From assembly GCA_031362245.1 (NCBI GenBank), contig JANLSD010000243.1:1-14364 (forward strand): a stretch of 14,364 nucleotides of DNA. Direction: 5' to 3'. The notes under the pieces are model-generated. The model saw only the letters and a program-made list of their open reading frames with translations. It did no database searches and was not told the DNA's origin. This document shows, one piece after another, positions 6,280-14,302 of this stretch. The DNA comes from JAAURS01 sp031362245. Its GTDB lineage: Bacteria; Cyanobacteriota; Cyanobacteriia; Thermosynechococcales; Thermosynechococcaceae. The position numbers and the translations under genes were made by a program. Positions within the stretch are counted from its first letter, which is position 1; each line of letters opens with the position of its first letter.

Positions 6280-6699
6280 ATGGCTACAATTAATTTGGCA
6301 TTGAATGTACAAGTTGTTGGGGGGCCACAAGTCCTCATTTCTAAGGCAAAGTCTGTTGAAGCTTATGACAGTATTGAAGTGAGCGTCATTGGTGGTGCGA
6401 CCGATCAATCCGTTGAGATTCAGCCAGGGGAAGCTAGTCGAGTCAGTTTCTTGTTGATCCAGTCCAATCTATATAGCCAGAGCGGTTTGAATCAAAGGCT
6501 CACCTATAAAGTTGCTGATGGGGTTAAACCAGATTCGGATGCGATTGACCTGGACGAACCTCATCTATATCTTGGCGTGGGTGCTGTTTCAGTGTTAAAG
6601 GTTGCACCGAAGCTACTCAAGTTCAGTAGTACGTACCCCGTTGATCCTAAGAACAAAGCCACAGTAACAATTTTAGTCGGGCGAGATGCAACCCCTTAA
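6280..6699 (+). CDS. unknown 139-aa protein, first gene of the eCIS operon
   Basis: I do not recognise a named family. The 139-aa protein looks beta-rich: alternating hydrophobic strands such as INLALNVQVVGG, SIEVSVIGG, RVSFLLIQSNLYS, LYLGVGAVSVLKV and ATVTILVGRD, with Gly/Asp turns and no cysteine. There is no signal peptide or membrane helix. It ends 43 bases before the sheath start and has an AGAGGTG ribosome site 11 bases upstream of its ATG. Position at the head of a contractile-tail operon suggests a structural or accessory particle part (for example a decoration, fibre or baseplate beta-sandwich), but that is inference from context. I have a faint recollection of similar small proteins next to sheath genes in cyanobacteria; this needs a search. 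Confidence 0.75.
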   Translation: MATINLALNVQVVGGPQVLISKAKSVEAYDSIEVSVIGGATDQSVEIQPGEASRVSFLLIQSNLYSQSGLNQRLTYKVADGVKPDSDAIDLDEPHLYLGVGAVSVLKVAPKLLKFSSTYPVDPKNKATVTILVGRDATP

Positions 6700-6742
6700 G
6701 GGTATTTTTCAATTCATTGCTGCTTAAGATGAGGAATTTACT

Positions 6743-8287
6743 ATGCCAATTACTCCGACCTATCCAGGTGTTTATATTGAAGAAATTCCCAGTGGTGTAC
6801 GCACCATTACAGGGGTTGCTACCTCAATCACGGCGTTTATTGGTCGAGCGCTCCGAGGGCCTGACAATGAGCCGATTACAATTAATAACTTTGGCGACTT
6901 TGGGCGTATGTTTGGTGGGTTGTGGAGCCTAAGTACGCTGGGTTACGCAGTGCGGGATTTTTATCTCAATGGGGGTGGGCAGGCCGTTATTGTTCGGGTG
7001 CACAAAACTGCGATCGCCTCCTTCATCGATTTGCCTACTGGTGCCGCTATCCCTAATGATTTCCTTCTCTTGGAGGCTTCTAGTGTGGGGGCGTGGGGCA
7101 ATGCGCTGAGCGTGATTGTCGATTACAACACGAAAGACAAAGACAGCATCACCCCACCCCCTGACGTAAAGCTCTTTAATCTAAGCGTTTTGGAAAACGG
7201 TATTGTCCAAGAGAAGTTTTTGAATGTTTCCATTGATCCTCTCAGTCCACGGTATGTTCCTCTTGTTTTAGAGCAAGGCTCTAGCTTGGTACGAGTGCGT
7301 AAAAGTGGGGGTGCTTGGATTGTTCCGAATGCTCGTCCGACTGACATCGCTACGTCTGCAACCGCTGGGAGTGGTAGTGATGGGAGCGAGCTGAGCAGTA
7401 CCGAAGTTTTAGGTTTGGAAGCGCCTAAAACAGGACTCTATGCCTTAGAAAAAGCAGATTTATTTAATCTCTTGTGTATTCCGCCTTATCTGACCAATGG
7501 CAACATTGATTACGCGGCTTTACTAGGGTTTGTTGCGCCCTACTGCGAGAAGCGTCGCGCCATGCTGTTAGTGGATCCGCCCAGCGAATGGACGACCAAA
7601 AATGCTGCGAAACTAGGGATTGCGGCAGGGGTTGGAACCACGAGTAAAAATGCTGCGATCTTTTTTCCACGATTACGTCAGCCAAATCCTCTTCGAGAAA
7701 ATCAGTTGGAAGAGTTTGTGCCATGCGGTGCGGTAGCTGGCATATTTGCTCGGACTGATTCTCAGCGAGGGGTGTGGAAAGCTCCAGCAGGTTTAGATGC
7801 GTCTCTCAATGGGGTGCCTGCGCTCAGTGTGGCGCTAACCGATGCTGAAAATGGGGAACTAAATCCGCTGGGTGTGAATTGTTTGCGATCGCTCCCCGCA
7901 GTAGGACGTGTAGTTTGGGGTTCTCGGACGCTGCAAGGAAATGATCGCCTTGCCTCCGAGTGGAAATACATTCCCATTCGCCGATTGACACTGTTTTTAG
8001 AAGAGTCGCTCTATCGCGGCACCCAGTGGGTGGTGTTTGAACCCAATGACGAACCGCTATGGGCGCAAATTCGCCTGAACCTGAATGCGTTTATGACGGG
8101 TTTATTCCGTCAGGGTGCATTCCAAGGCAGTACACCCGCCAAAGCATTTTATGTTAAATGCGATGGGGAGACCACAACCCAGGCTGATCGCAACTTGGGC
8201 ATTGTCAATATTGAAGTGGGCTTTGCCCCGTTGAAGCCTGCGGAGTTTGTGATTATCAAATTCCAGCAAATTGCCGGAGATCTTTAG
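6743..8287 (+). CDS. contractile tail sheath protein (Pvc2/Afp2-like)
   Basis: A 514-aa phage-type tail sheath protein. The N-terminus TYPGVYIEEIPSGVRTITGV followed by TSITAFIGRALRGP is diagnostic of the sheath family, and the C-terminal domain carries GAFQGSTPAKAFYVKCDGET and ends with strands NIEVGFAPLKPAEFVIIKF, which in known sheaths weave subunits together. A Ser/Gly/Thr-rich loop at about residues 200-220 (SATAGSGSDGS) is probably surface exposed. In the assembled particle, sheath subunits stack around the tube and contract to push it through the target membrane. GAGGA at 6731-6735 precedes the ATG by 7 bases. Several eCIS carry two or three sheath paralogues; only one is present in this window. 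The cytoplasm is the expected site of assembly. Confidence 0.95.
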   Translation: MPITPTYPGVYIEEIPSGVRTITGVATSITAFIGRALRGPDNEPITINNFGDFGRMFGGLWSLSTLGYAVRDFYLNGGGQAVIVRVHKTAIASFIDLPTGAAIPNDFLLLEASSVGAWGNALSVIVDYNTKDKDSITPPPDVKLFNLSVLENGIVQEKFLNVSIDPLSPRYVPLVLEQGSSLVRVRKSGGAWIVPNARPTDIATSATAGSGSDGSELSSTEVLGLEAPKTGLYALEKADLFNLLCIPPYLTNGNIDYAALLGFVAPYCEKRRAMLLVDPPSEWTTKNAAKLGIAAGVGTTSKNAAIFFPRLRQPNPLRENQLEEFVPCGAVAGIFARTDSQRGVWKAPAGLDASLNGVPALSVALTDAENGELNPLGVNCLRSLPAVGRVVWGSRTLQGNDRLASEWKYIPIRRLTLFLEESLYRGTQWVVFEPNDEPLWAQIRLNLNAFMTGLFRQGAFQGSTPAKAFYVKCDGETTTQADRNLGIVNIEVGFAPLKPAEFVIIKFQQIAGDL

Positions 8288-8351
8288 GTTTAGAGCGTTG
8301 TGACAGGCTTGGTTAGTCTGAGCTGCATGGACTTGTGCTAGGAGGACATCA

Positions 8352-8873
8352 ATGGCTAATGGATTTGTAAAGAATGCGAACCGCATCGACCCCTATAAGA
8401 ACTACAAGTTTCGGGTGAAATGGGACGGCAAAACGGTTTTGGGCGTGTCTAAGGTCGGGGCGCTTAAGCGAACCACCACCGTAGTTCCCCATCGCTCTGG
8501 GGGAGAGAATAGCAGCGATCATAAGTCGCCAGGACGCACCAATTATGATGGCCTGACCTTGGAACGAGGAATTACCCACGATCTAGAGTTTGAGGCGTGG
8601 GCAGATCGGGTGCATCCCTACGCGGGAGATGCAGCGATGGATCTCGCCAATTATAAAAAGGAATTGGTGCTTGAGGTGCTCAACGAGAAAGGTCATGTGG
8701 CGCTGCGGTACTTTCTCCATGACTGCTGGGTCAGCGAATTTACGGCAATCCCTGCCTTGGATGCCAATGCCAATGCCGTAGCCGTTGAGATGATCAAGCT
8801 TGAAATGAACGGTTGGGAGCGTGATAAAGCCACCCAAGAACCGGAAGAGAAGAGTGATGTGCCAGCAGGTTAG
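8352..8873 (+). CDS. contractile tail tube protein (T4 gp19 / Pvc1-like)
   Basis: A 173-aa inner tube protein. The start DPYKNYKFRVKWDGKTVLG followed by VSKVGALKRTTTVVPHRSGG follows the gp19-type tube consensus, and the second half has ELVLEVLNEKGHVALRYFLH and an ERG-type segment (LTLERGITHDLEFEAW) typical of the hexameric ring fold. Tube hexamers stack inside the sheath and carry the payload through the target membrane. The Ala/Asn/Glu-rich end (after about residue 155) is probably a flexible tail. AGGAGG at 8340-8345, 6 bases before the ATG, is the strongest ribosome site in the operon and fits the high copy number of tube protein. It follows the sheath gene by 64 bases and is followed after 3 bases by the next gene. 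Confidence 0.93.
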   Translation: MANGFVKNANRIDPYKNYKFRVKWDGKTVLGVSKVGALKRTTTVVPHRSGGENSSDHKSPGRTNYDGLTLERGITHDLEFEAWADRVHPYAGDAAMDLANYKKELVLEVLNEKGHVALRYFLHDCWVSEFTAIPALDANANAVAVEMIKLEMNGWERDKATQEPEEKSDVPAG

Positions 8874-8876
8874 GTT

Positions 8877-9737
8877 GTGAGGCTGATGCTAAAGCAAGGA
8901 CTTGATCGCATTTCGTATCCGTCCATTGCGGCGGAGATGGGCACCCAGTTTCGGGTAGAAGATCTATCACTACGCCCCTTTGGTACGACGGTGATGGATC
9001 TGGCGGTCAATTTCAATCAGCTCGATCGCCCCTCTGTCGAAATCCAGGTTCTGGAGTGCTGCACTTGCAGTCGCCAAGAGATTCCGCCTGATCGCAGCTT
9101 TTTTTGGCATTTGGAGGTGAGCCAGCGGACGGAATGTTTATTACGCCTCTCAACCCTCGAAGATTCGACAACGTTTACCGTTACCCTGCGGTGCTTGAAC
9201 CCTGAGTGTTACGAACCGATTGAAGTTGAGCTGAGCCTTGAGGAGTTGATGGCGCTGCAACGGCAGGCCCAAGCCCATCCGTTTGTGGCGGTGCAACTGG
9301 GCGATCAATCCTTTAGGCTGCGCAGACCTTCGGGTCTTGATCAGCGGAGGTGGTTAGAGCAGGTTTTTAGGGACGAACGTGCTACGGTTCGGGCGATGAT
9401 TCAAACCTTGCTGTTGGATCCGTCTCTTGGGCAGTTGGATCCGCTTTGGTTGGGACAAGACGGATGGGTGGAAGCATTTAATCAGGCGATGGAAGAGGGA
9501 GATCCATTGGTCAATTTCAGCTTAGGCGTAAATTGTCCTTATTGTGAGATCCAAAGCACCTATGCCATCGATCTGGGGGCGTTGGCATTGCAAAGATTAC
9601 GAAAGGCCCAGCAGCATTTACTCCGATCTATTCATCGGTTGGCGCGGCACTATCACTGGAGCGAAGCAGAGATTTTGGCAATTCCGCGCTGGCGGCGGGA
9701 TTACTATCTGGCACAGATTGAGCGGGAGGTGGAGTGA
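8877..9737 (+). CDS. T4 gp26-like baseplate protein with cysteine pairs
   Basis: A 286-aa protein (GTG start). Its C-terminal segment IHRLARHYHWSEAEILAIPR followed by WRRDYYLAQI is the signature helix-turn-helix-like end found in phage and eCIS baseplate proteins related to T4 gp26, which help build the hub around the spike. Cysteines come in clusters: Cys61/62/64, Cys106 and Cys111, and Cys220-Pro-Tyr-Cys223. This suggests one or two zinc-binding sites, an inference from spacing. No signal peptide or membrane segment is visible. The start is uncertain: GTG 8877 lies 3 bases after the tube stop; ATG 8886 would shorten it by 3 residues. The next gene overlaps its stop. Baseplate role is known for the family; the metal site is not proven. 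Confidence 0.78.
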   Translation: MRLMLKQGLDRISYPSIAAEMGTQFRVEDLSLRPFGTTVMDLAVNFNQLDRPSVEIQVLECCTCSRQEIPPDRSFFWHLEVSQRTECLLRLSTLEDSTTFTVTLRCLNPECYEPIEVELSLEELMALQRQAQAHPFVAVQLGDQSFRLRRPSGLDQRRWLEQVFRDERATVRAMIQTLLLDPSLGQLDPLWLGQDGWVEAFNQAMEEGDPLVNFSLGVNCPYCEIQSTYAIDLGALALQRLRKAQQHLLRSIHRLARHYHWSEAEILAIPRWRRDYYLAQIEREVE

Positions 9738-10660
9738 TGAGCTATTTCTCTGGACTAATCCAACAAACGGGTATTGCGTTTGGTGTCCAAACACCTGGGT
9801 TTCCTGAATTAGAATCCGCCGATGAACATCGTTCAAGGGAGGCTGTGGTTCCCCTTGAGGTGGAAACCGTTCAGGTTGATTCTCCTGAGTCGCTGGGAAA
9901 AATGGAGAGGAGCGATCGCTTGGTGCGTAGCGATCGCCCACAATCCGTCACAGATCATCCCCCGATTTCGCCCGATGCGTCTTCCCAAACGTTTTTCCCA
10001 CCCCGATCACCGGATATTGCGCAACCATCCTTCCCGCCGCATCAAACCATAGAACCCATGATGTCTGAGGTAGCTGCCATTCAAGCGGCGGTAGAACCCA
10101 ATACACCAATCCTTGAATCTGAGCTGCGAGAAATATCCCTGAATTCAATCAATGAGATTCAGCAAAAACGTTCTCCTGCTTCATCTCTAGACTCTATTGA
10201 ACAAGATCGGCAAGTTGGGCGATCTGCACAATCTATCACAAGCCCCGAACAGCCGACCCCTCAGGCTTATATGCAAATGGTTCGCGAATGGGTGACACAA
10301 GCCCCAATTGCCATTGAACGCTCTCCCATTGAAGACTCCCAAATTGACACCTCTCCAATTGAGCAAGTCAGAGAGATGGGATTGGAACAGTTTGCAAGCC
10401 TTCCGCCACCAGCGATTCATGAGGGGCTTGGAACATCGCAACGGGCAGTGAATGCTGTGCAGTCTCCCATTGCGGCAGCACGATACGCAGACCCACCGGA
10501 TATTCAAGAATTTGTCTTGTCCATTGGCAGCATTCAACTGACGGTCGAAACCCCGCAACCGCTACTCCAAACTCCAGTGGCACAACCCCCATCACCTCAA
10601 CCTGCGAGATCGCCCCAACCTGAGGGAGCAAGGTTAAGCAGACACTACCTTCGCGTTTGA
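9737..10660 (+). CDS. low-complexity eCIS protein with ordered C-terminal segment
   Basis: About 307 aa from ATG 9737 (TGATG overlap with the previous stop; GGGAGG at 9724-9729, 7 bases upstream; a GTG one codon earlier is less likely). Only the ends look ordered: MSYFSGLIQQTGIAFG at the start, and near the end IQEFVLSIGSIQLTVETPQ, a Pro-rich linker, and RLSRHYLRV. The middle (about residues 25-250) is rich in Pro, Ser, Gln, Glu and short repeated words (SPIEDSQ, SPIEQV), so it is probably disordered. The layout of V.IG.I.V strand, Pro-rich linker and a final short helix fits small proteins I recall just upstream of DUF4255 genes in other eCIS clusters. A flexible connector or chaperone-like assembly part is my guess; no biochemical role is known to me. 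Confidence 0.7.
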   Translation: MSYFSGLIQQTGIAFGVQTPGFPELESADEHRSREAVVPLEVETVQVDSPESLGKMERSDRLVRSDRPQSVTDHPPISPDASSQTFFPPRSPDIAQPSFPPHQTIEPMMSEVAAIQAAVEPNTPILESELREISLNSINEIQQKRSPASSLDSIEQDRQVGRSAQSITSPEQPTPQAYMQMVREWVTQAPIAIERSPIEDSQIDTSPIEQVREMGLEQFASLPPPAIHEGLGTSQRAVNAVQSPIAAARYADPPDIQEFVLSIGSIQLTVETPQPLLQTPVAQPPSPQPARSPQPEGARLSRHYLRV

Positions 10661-10675
10661 TAAGGACAACTGACA

Positions 10676-11878
10676 ATGGCCCTGACAGATACTGGTAAAG
10701 CAATCGGAGCGGTGAGCCAAATGTTGCAGGCTCATCTGCAAACCCGTTTGGCGGTCGCAGTTGCCAATGTGCGGGTGGGCAAGCCAGAATCGTCGGGAGC
10801 GACCCCCCATCCTAGTTTGAATCTGTTTTTGTATGAGGTGTTGTTTGATTCTGATTTAAGGAACCATGAACTCGATGAGGGCCAACCGATTCCGCTATGG
10901 CTGGTCTTGAAGTACCTGCTCACCGCCTTTGATGACACTGGAGAGAGCGATAGTATTGCAGCCCACGGCTTGTTAGGCGAAGGGATGCGCGCTTTGCAAG
11001 AACTAGCGTTTTTGCCCCTCAGTAGTTTGCCTGCATCGGTGATTGGGGCGCTCAAAGATAACCCAGAAACGCTCAAGATCACCTTTGACCAGACCTCCTC
11101 TGATTTGCTGTCTAAACTAATGCAGGGCACCGATGAGAAGTATCGCTGCTCGGTGAGTTTTGAAGTGCGGCCTGTGATGATTGTCACGGGTGAACCGTCG
11201 TCTTACTCGCTGTTGGTGGGGATTGACTACACCGCAAATACGGTCATTGGGGATGCCGGAATCCAGATTCCGGTTCTGCCTTCGATGGGTTCTGCGATCG
11301 CCGTAATATCCCCCACAAAGTTTGAGCTGGGGGCGACGGTGACGATCCAAGGCGACGATTTGAACCTGTCTGGACTTGCGGTGCGGTTGGGTGATGTCGC
11401 GCTGCCCGTTGCCACTCAAACGCCCACAACGTTGACCGTTGCGATCGCCCCCAGCATTGCCATCTCACTGTCTGCGGGGAGCTATCCCATTGCGGTGACG
11501 CAGATCTTGCCAACCGGAAGACTACGCTCCAGCAATTTATTGATTGCGAATCTGTTGCCCACCCTAACGACCGTGACCCCTGTTGCGCCTACCCCTGCCG
11601 AACAGCTCAATGGAGTAATCCTAAACCTAGATTTGAGGGGGGAACTGTTGGGCCGCGCCCAAGACGATGTGTTTGTAGCGCTGTACCAAAATGGTCAGAC
11701 GGTGGGGGTGTTTGATGAATTTGTGGCAATCGCCCCACCGCCACCGGGACTCCAAACCAGTCTGCGGATTTCCATCAAGGTGGCCAATAAAGTTCCTTCG
11801 GGGAGCTATCTCGTGATTTTGCGGGTGAATGGGCAACAGGCCAAAAACAGTCCCACCGTGAATCTGGTGTTGCCATGA
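10676..11878 (+). CDS. DUF4255 tail-cap protein (Pvc16-like) with Ig-like extension
   Basis: A 400-aa protein. Residues about 5-190 form the DUF4255 (Pvc16-type) domain, with HPSLNLFLYEVLFDSDLRNH, PLWLVLKYLLTAF and LLGEGMRALQEL as landmarks. In known eCIS this protein caps the end of the tail far from the baseplate, as tail terminators do in phage. Residues about 205-278 look like an IPT/TIG immunoglobulin-like domain (AVISPTKFELGATVTIQGDD then LSAGSYPIAVT), and about 288-400 form a second beta-sandwich ending GSYLVILRVNGQQ. AAGGA at 10662-10666, 9 bases before the ATG, is the ribosome site. It lies 15 bases after the preceding gene and overlaps the ATPase start by 4 bases (ATGA). The extension could present the cap to a membrane or another partner, as an inference. 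Confidence 0.9.
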   Translation: MALTDTGKAIGAVSQMLQAHLQTRLAVAVANVRVGKPESSGATPHPSLNLFLYEVLFDSDLRNHELDEGQPIPLWLVLKYLLTAFDDTGESDSIAAHGLLGEGMRALQELAFLPLSSLPASVIGALKDNPETLKITFDQTSSDLLSKLMQGTDEKYRCSVSFEVRPVMIVTGEPSSYSLLVGIDYTANTVIGDAGIQIPVLPSMGSAIAVISPTKFELGATVTIQGDDLNLSGLAVRLGDVALPVATQTPTTLTVAIAPSIAISLSAGSYPIAVTQILPTGRLRSSNLLIANLLPTLTTVTPVAPTPAEQLNGVILNLDLRGELLGRAQDDVFVALYQNGQTVGVFDEFVAIAPPPPGLQTSLRISIKVANKVPSGSYLVILRVNGQQAKNSPTVNLVLP

Positions 11879-14022
11879 GTACCTTGAGCCACACGCAGAA
11901 CTTCACAACCTTTTCGCCAGACCTGAAGGCTGGGGATGGGGTTGCCAATACCTGGATGCGCCAAGTGACCCTGCGGCTTCGGCGTGAAGTTGCATGGCGC
12001 TGGCATCAGCAAGGGGTTCATGATCACGGTGCCTTGGGTAAACTCCCGCCTCTGGTTGAGCAATTGAGCGCCAGCTTAGATTTAACCCGTTATTGGGCAG
12101 AGAAGCGATCCTTCTTTGAGCGTGATGCGACGGCTCAATATCTGAGCAATCAACTTTCACTCGATCCTTTCCAGGGCGATCACGCTGTGCTGAAGGGGTC
12201 TTTTGGGTGGGTTGTCGCTACCCTTGACTTAGATGCGGCATCGGCGTTTGTGCTGGCCTTGGGGCTGATGGCCGTCTTCGACCCTGCGGCTGGCCCTGTG
12301 ATTGCGGCGTGTCTGAATGAATCCAATGCGACTCAACCAACTTTGGATCTCGCCCAACAGCTTTGGGATGAGCCAGAACACATGTTGGCGATCGCAGACC
12401 CATCCCATCCCCTCTGGCGCTATGGGCTGCTGCAACGCCCTCAATCAACGGGCATCCATTGGCATACTCCGCTGGTTGTCTCGCCAACGGTCGCGAATGC
12501 GTTGCTTTTTCCCCATGGAGCCTTACCCCAAACCTTAAAACCCTTAGTCCTATCCAACGACCCACATCCCCTATCTGAGCAAGCCCGTTTGGTGAGCTTA
12601 CAGTTGCAGGCTCGCTCCGGTCATACCTTGCGAATTGTCCCCGTGTGCGGAGAGAGCGGATCTGCGGCGAGTGAAGTGGTGCAGGCGATCGCCCAAGGGC
12701 CTGTAGTCAAACTCCAGAACACGAGTTTGGCTGGGGACGACTTTGCTTACTTCAAAGCGTTGGCGACCCTCTGCTGGTTAAAGGGACTCGCGCTATTTAT
12801 GAGCAACGAAGTCCTAGAAGCGCAAGGTGAATCTTGTAAACCCAGTGAACTGTTGCGATCAATTCAATCCATTCCGATTAAGCTTTTTCTCGAAATTCGA
12901 GGGCGCAGTGCCTTGAGCCATCTGCCGCCCCAATTGCTTCTGCCAATGGTGGAAGTGCCCCGTCTCGACTACGGCGATCGCGTGGCTTACTGGAAGCACC
13001 ATCTCGCTCCCGTCACCCCAGATCTAGAGCAAGCCATTACGGAATGTGCTCGCCGTTTCCGCTACGAGAAGAGAACAATTCAAAGGATTTGCAGCGGTCT
13101 GAAACAGCTACCCCAGAAACCGACGGCATCGGAGCTAAAGGGAGCCTGTCGGGCTGAGCTGGATTTAGACATGGGCGAACTGGCCCAAACAGTAACACCT
13201 CGGTTTGAGCCGGAATCCTTGGTGCTGCCACCCAAACAGCAGATGTTGTTTCAAGAAATTGACCATGCCATGCGATCGCTTACCCAAGTGCACTACGGTT
13301 GGGGCACCAGTCGGGTCTGGAACGAGTGCGGGATTTCGGTTTTGTTTGCGGGACCTCCCGGCACAGGTAAAACGATGGCAGCGGAAGTGCTTGCGGTGCG
13401 GTTAGATCTGCCAATGTATCGCATCGACCTGTCCCAGGTGGTGAACAAGTATATTGGCGAGACGGAAAAGAACTTAAAGAAGCTGTTCGACCTCGCCGAT
13501 AGTTCCGACACAATTTTGTTTTTTGATGAAGCCGATGCCCTGTTTGGCAAGCGCACCGAAGTCAAAGATGCCCACGATCGCTACGCCAACTTAGAAATTA
13601 GCTATCTCCTTGAGCGGATGGAGCGCTTTAAGGGCCTTGCCATTTTAGCCACCAACCGCAAAAAAGATCTCGATGAAGCCTTTTTGCGGCGCTTGCGCTA
13701 CATCGTGGATTTCCCGCTACCGGATATTCCAGAGCGCAGACGCATCTGGCAACAGTCGATTCCGCCTAAGGTGGATGGGTCTGCGCTAGACCTGGATTTC
13801 TTGGCCCGTCAATTCCCCTTAGCGGGTGGGCATATCCGTTCCATCGTGTTCAATGCCTGTTTGCAAACGGCCAATGGCGGGAAGGATACCCCCTCGCCGA
13901 GACTCGGGATGGAGCAGGTCGCAATGGCGGTCAAGCGAGAGTACGACAAACTCAACCGCACGGTGAGTTTGGAGCAATTTGGGCCTTATGCCAAGTTTAT
14001 TACGGGAGCCAGCTATGAGTAA
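11875..14022 (+). CDS. AAA+ ATPase of the eCIS (Pvc15/Afp15-like)
   Basis: A 715-aa protein: a long N-terminal region (about 1-440) special to eCIS ATPases, then one AAA+ module. Visible motifs are Walker A GPPGTGKT (493-500), Walker B ILFFDEAD (Asp551-Glu552), sensor 1 Asn594 in ILATNRK, arginine-finger candidates Arg605-Arg606 in EAFLRRLR, and sensor 2 Arg655 in GGHIRSI. All catalytic residues are present, so it should hydrolyse ATP. Family members are needed for particle assembly or remodelling; whether they act on sheath, like the T6SS recycling ATPase, is not settled. The N-terminal region also contains a second, degenerate ATPase-like half (LRIVPVCGESGSAASEVV at about 252-269, then LFLEIRG), lacking a proper Walker A. 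The start overlaps the cap stop (ATGA) and the end overlaps the next gene by 8 bases, so expression is probably coupled. Confidence 0.93.
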   Translation: MSTLSHTQNFTTFSPDLKAGDGVANTWMRQVTLRLRREVAWRWHQQGVHDHGALGKLPPLVEQLSASLDLTRYWAEKRSFFERDATAQYLSNQLSLDPFQGDHAVLKGSFGWVVATLDLDAASAFVLALGLMAVFDPAAGPVIAACLNESNATQPTLDLAQQLWDEPEHMLAIADPSHPLWRYGLLQRPQSTGIHWHTPLVVSPTVANALLFPHGALPQTLKPLVLSNDPHPLSEQARLVSLQLQARSGHTLRIVPVCGESGSAASEVVQAIAQGPVVKLQNTSLAGDDFAYFKALATLCWLKGLALFMSNEVLEAQGESCKPSELLRSIQSIPIKLFLEIRGRSALSHLPPQLLLPMVEVPRLDYGDRVAYWKHHLAPVTPDLEQAITECARRFRYEKRTIQRICSGLKQLPQKPTASELKGACRAELDLDMGELAQTVTPRFEPESLVLPPKQQMLFQEIDHAMRSLTQVHYGWGTSRVWNECGISVLFAGPPGTGKTMAAEVLAVRLDLPMYRIDLSQVVNKYIGETEKNLKKLFDLADSSDTILFFDEADALFGKRTEVKDAHDRYANLEISYLLERMERFKGLAILATNRKKDLDEAFLRRLRYIVDFPLPDIPERRRIWQQSIPPKVDGSALDLDFLARQFPLAGGHIRSIVFNACLQTANGGKDTPSPRLGMEQVAMAVKREYDKLNRTVSLEQFGPYAKFITGASYE

Positions 14023-14302
14023 TATTCACCTTCGGATTGATCGCCTGAACATTCGCACCCAGGGGATTTCGCCCGATGTCGCCCAAACGGCGGGTGCAGG
14101 CATTGGCGCGGCATTACAGGAAGGATTGGCTGGGCAGATTGGATCGCATCTCCCATCTCCTGTCACCATTCCGGCACTGAACCTAGGCCCGATCCGGGTG
14201 GCGAATGGGCAGGATGCGGGGCAGGTGAGGGCGGCGATCGCCCAATCTGTCACCCAATCTGTCCTCAAAACCTTACCGTCCAATGATCGGAGAACACCAT
14301 AA
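14015..14302 (+). CDS. small conserved-looking eCIS protein, 95 aa, unknown role
   Basis: The likely start is ATG 14015, with GGGAG at 14003-14007 seven bases before it and an 8-base overlap with the ATPase stop; a longer reading from 13979 would add 12 unlikely residues inside the ATPase gene. The 95-aa product begins MSNIHLRIDRLNIRTQGIS, continues with an alanine/glycine-rich helical stretch (VAQTAGAGIGAALQEGLAG) and ends with VRAAIAQSVTQSVLKTL, probably an amphipathic helix. The order (strand with IDRL, helix, Pro-rich loop, final helix) fits tiny proteins I recall after ATPase genes in other eCIS clusters, but no function is known to me. It is coupled on both sides: its TAA overlaps the next ATG (TAATG). 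Confidence 0.7.
   Translation: MSNIHLRIDRLNIRTQGISPDVAQTAGAGIGAALQEGLAGQIGSHLPSPVTIPALNLGPIRVANGQDAGQVRAAIAQSVTQSVLKTLPSNDRRTP

Noticed and set aside
6717..6932. Frame with a lipoprotein-like end (LATLGVCLVGCGA)
   Set aside because: Lies inside the sheath gene in another frame; the lipobox look is at the wrong end of the protein and is chance.
13979..14014. Longer N-terminus for the 95-aa protein
   Set aside because: The extra 12 residues are the shifted frame of the ATPase end; ATG 14015 has a good ribosome site at 7 bases.
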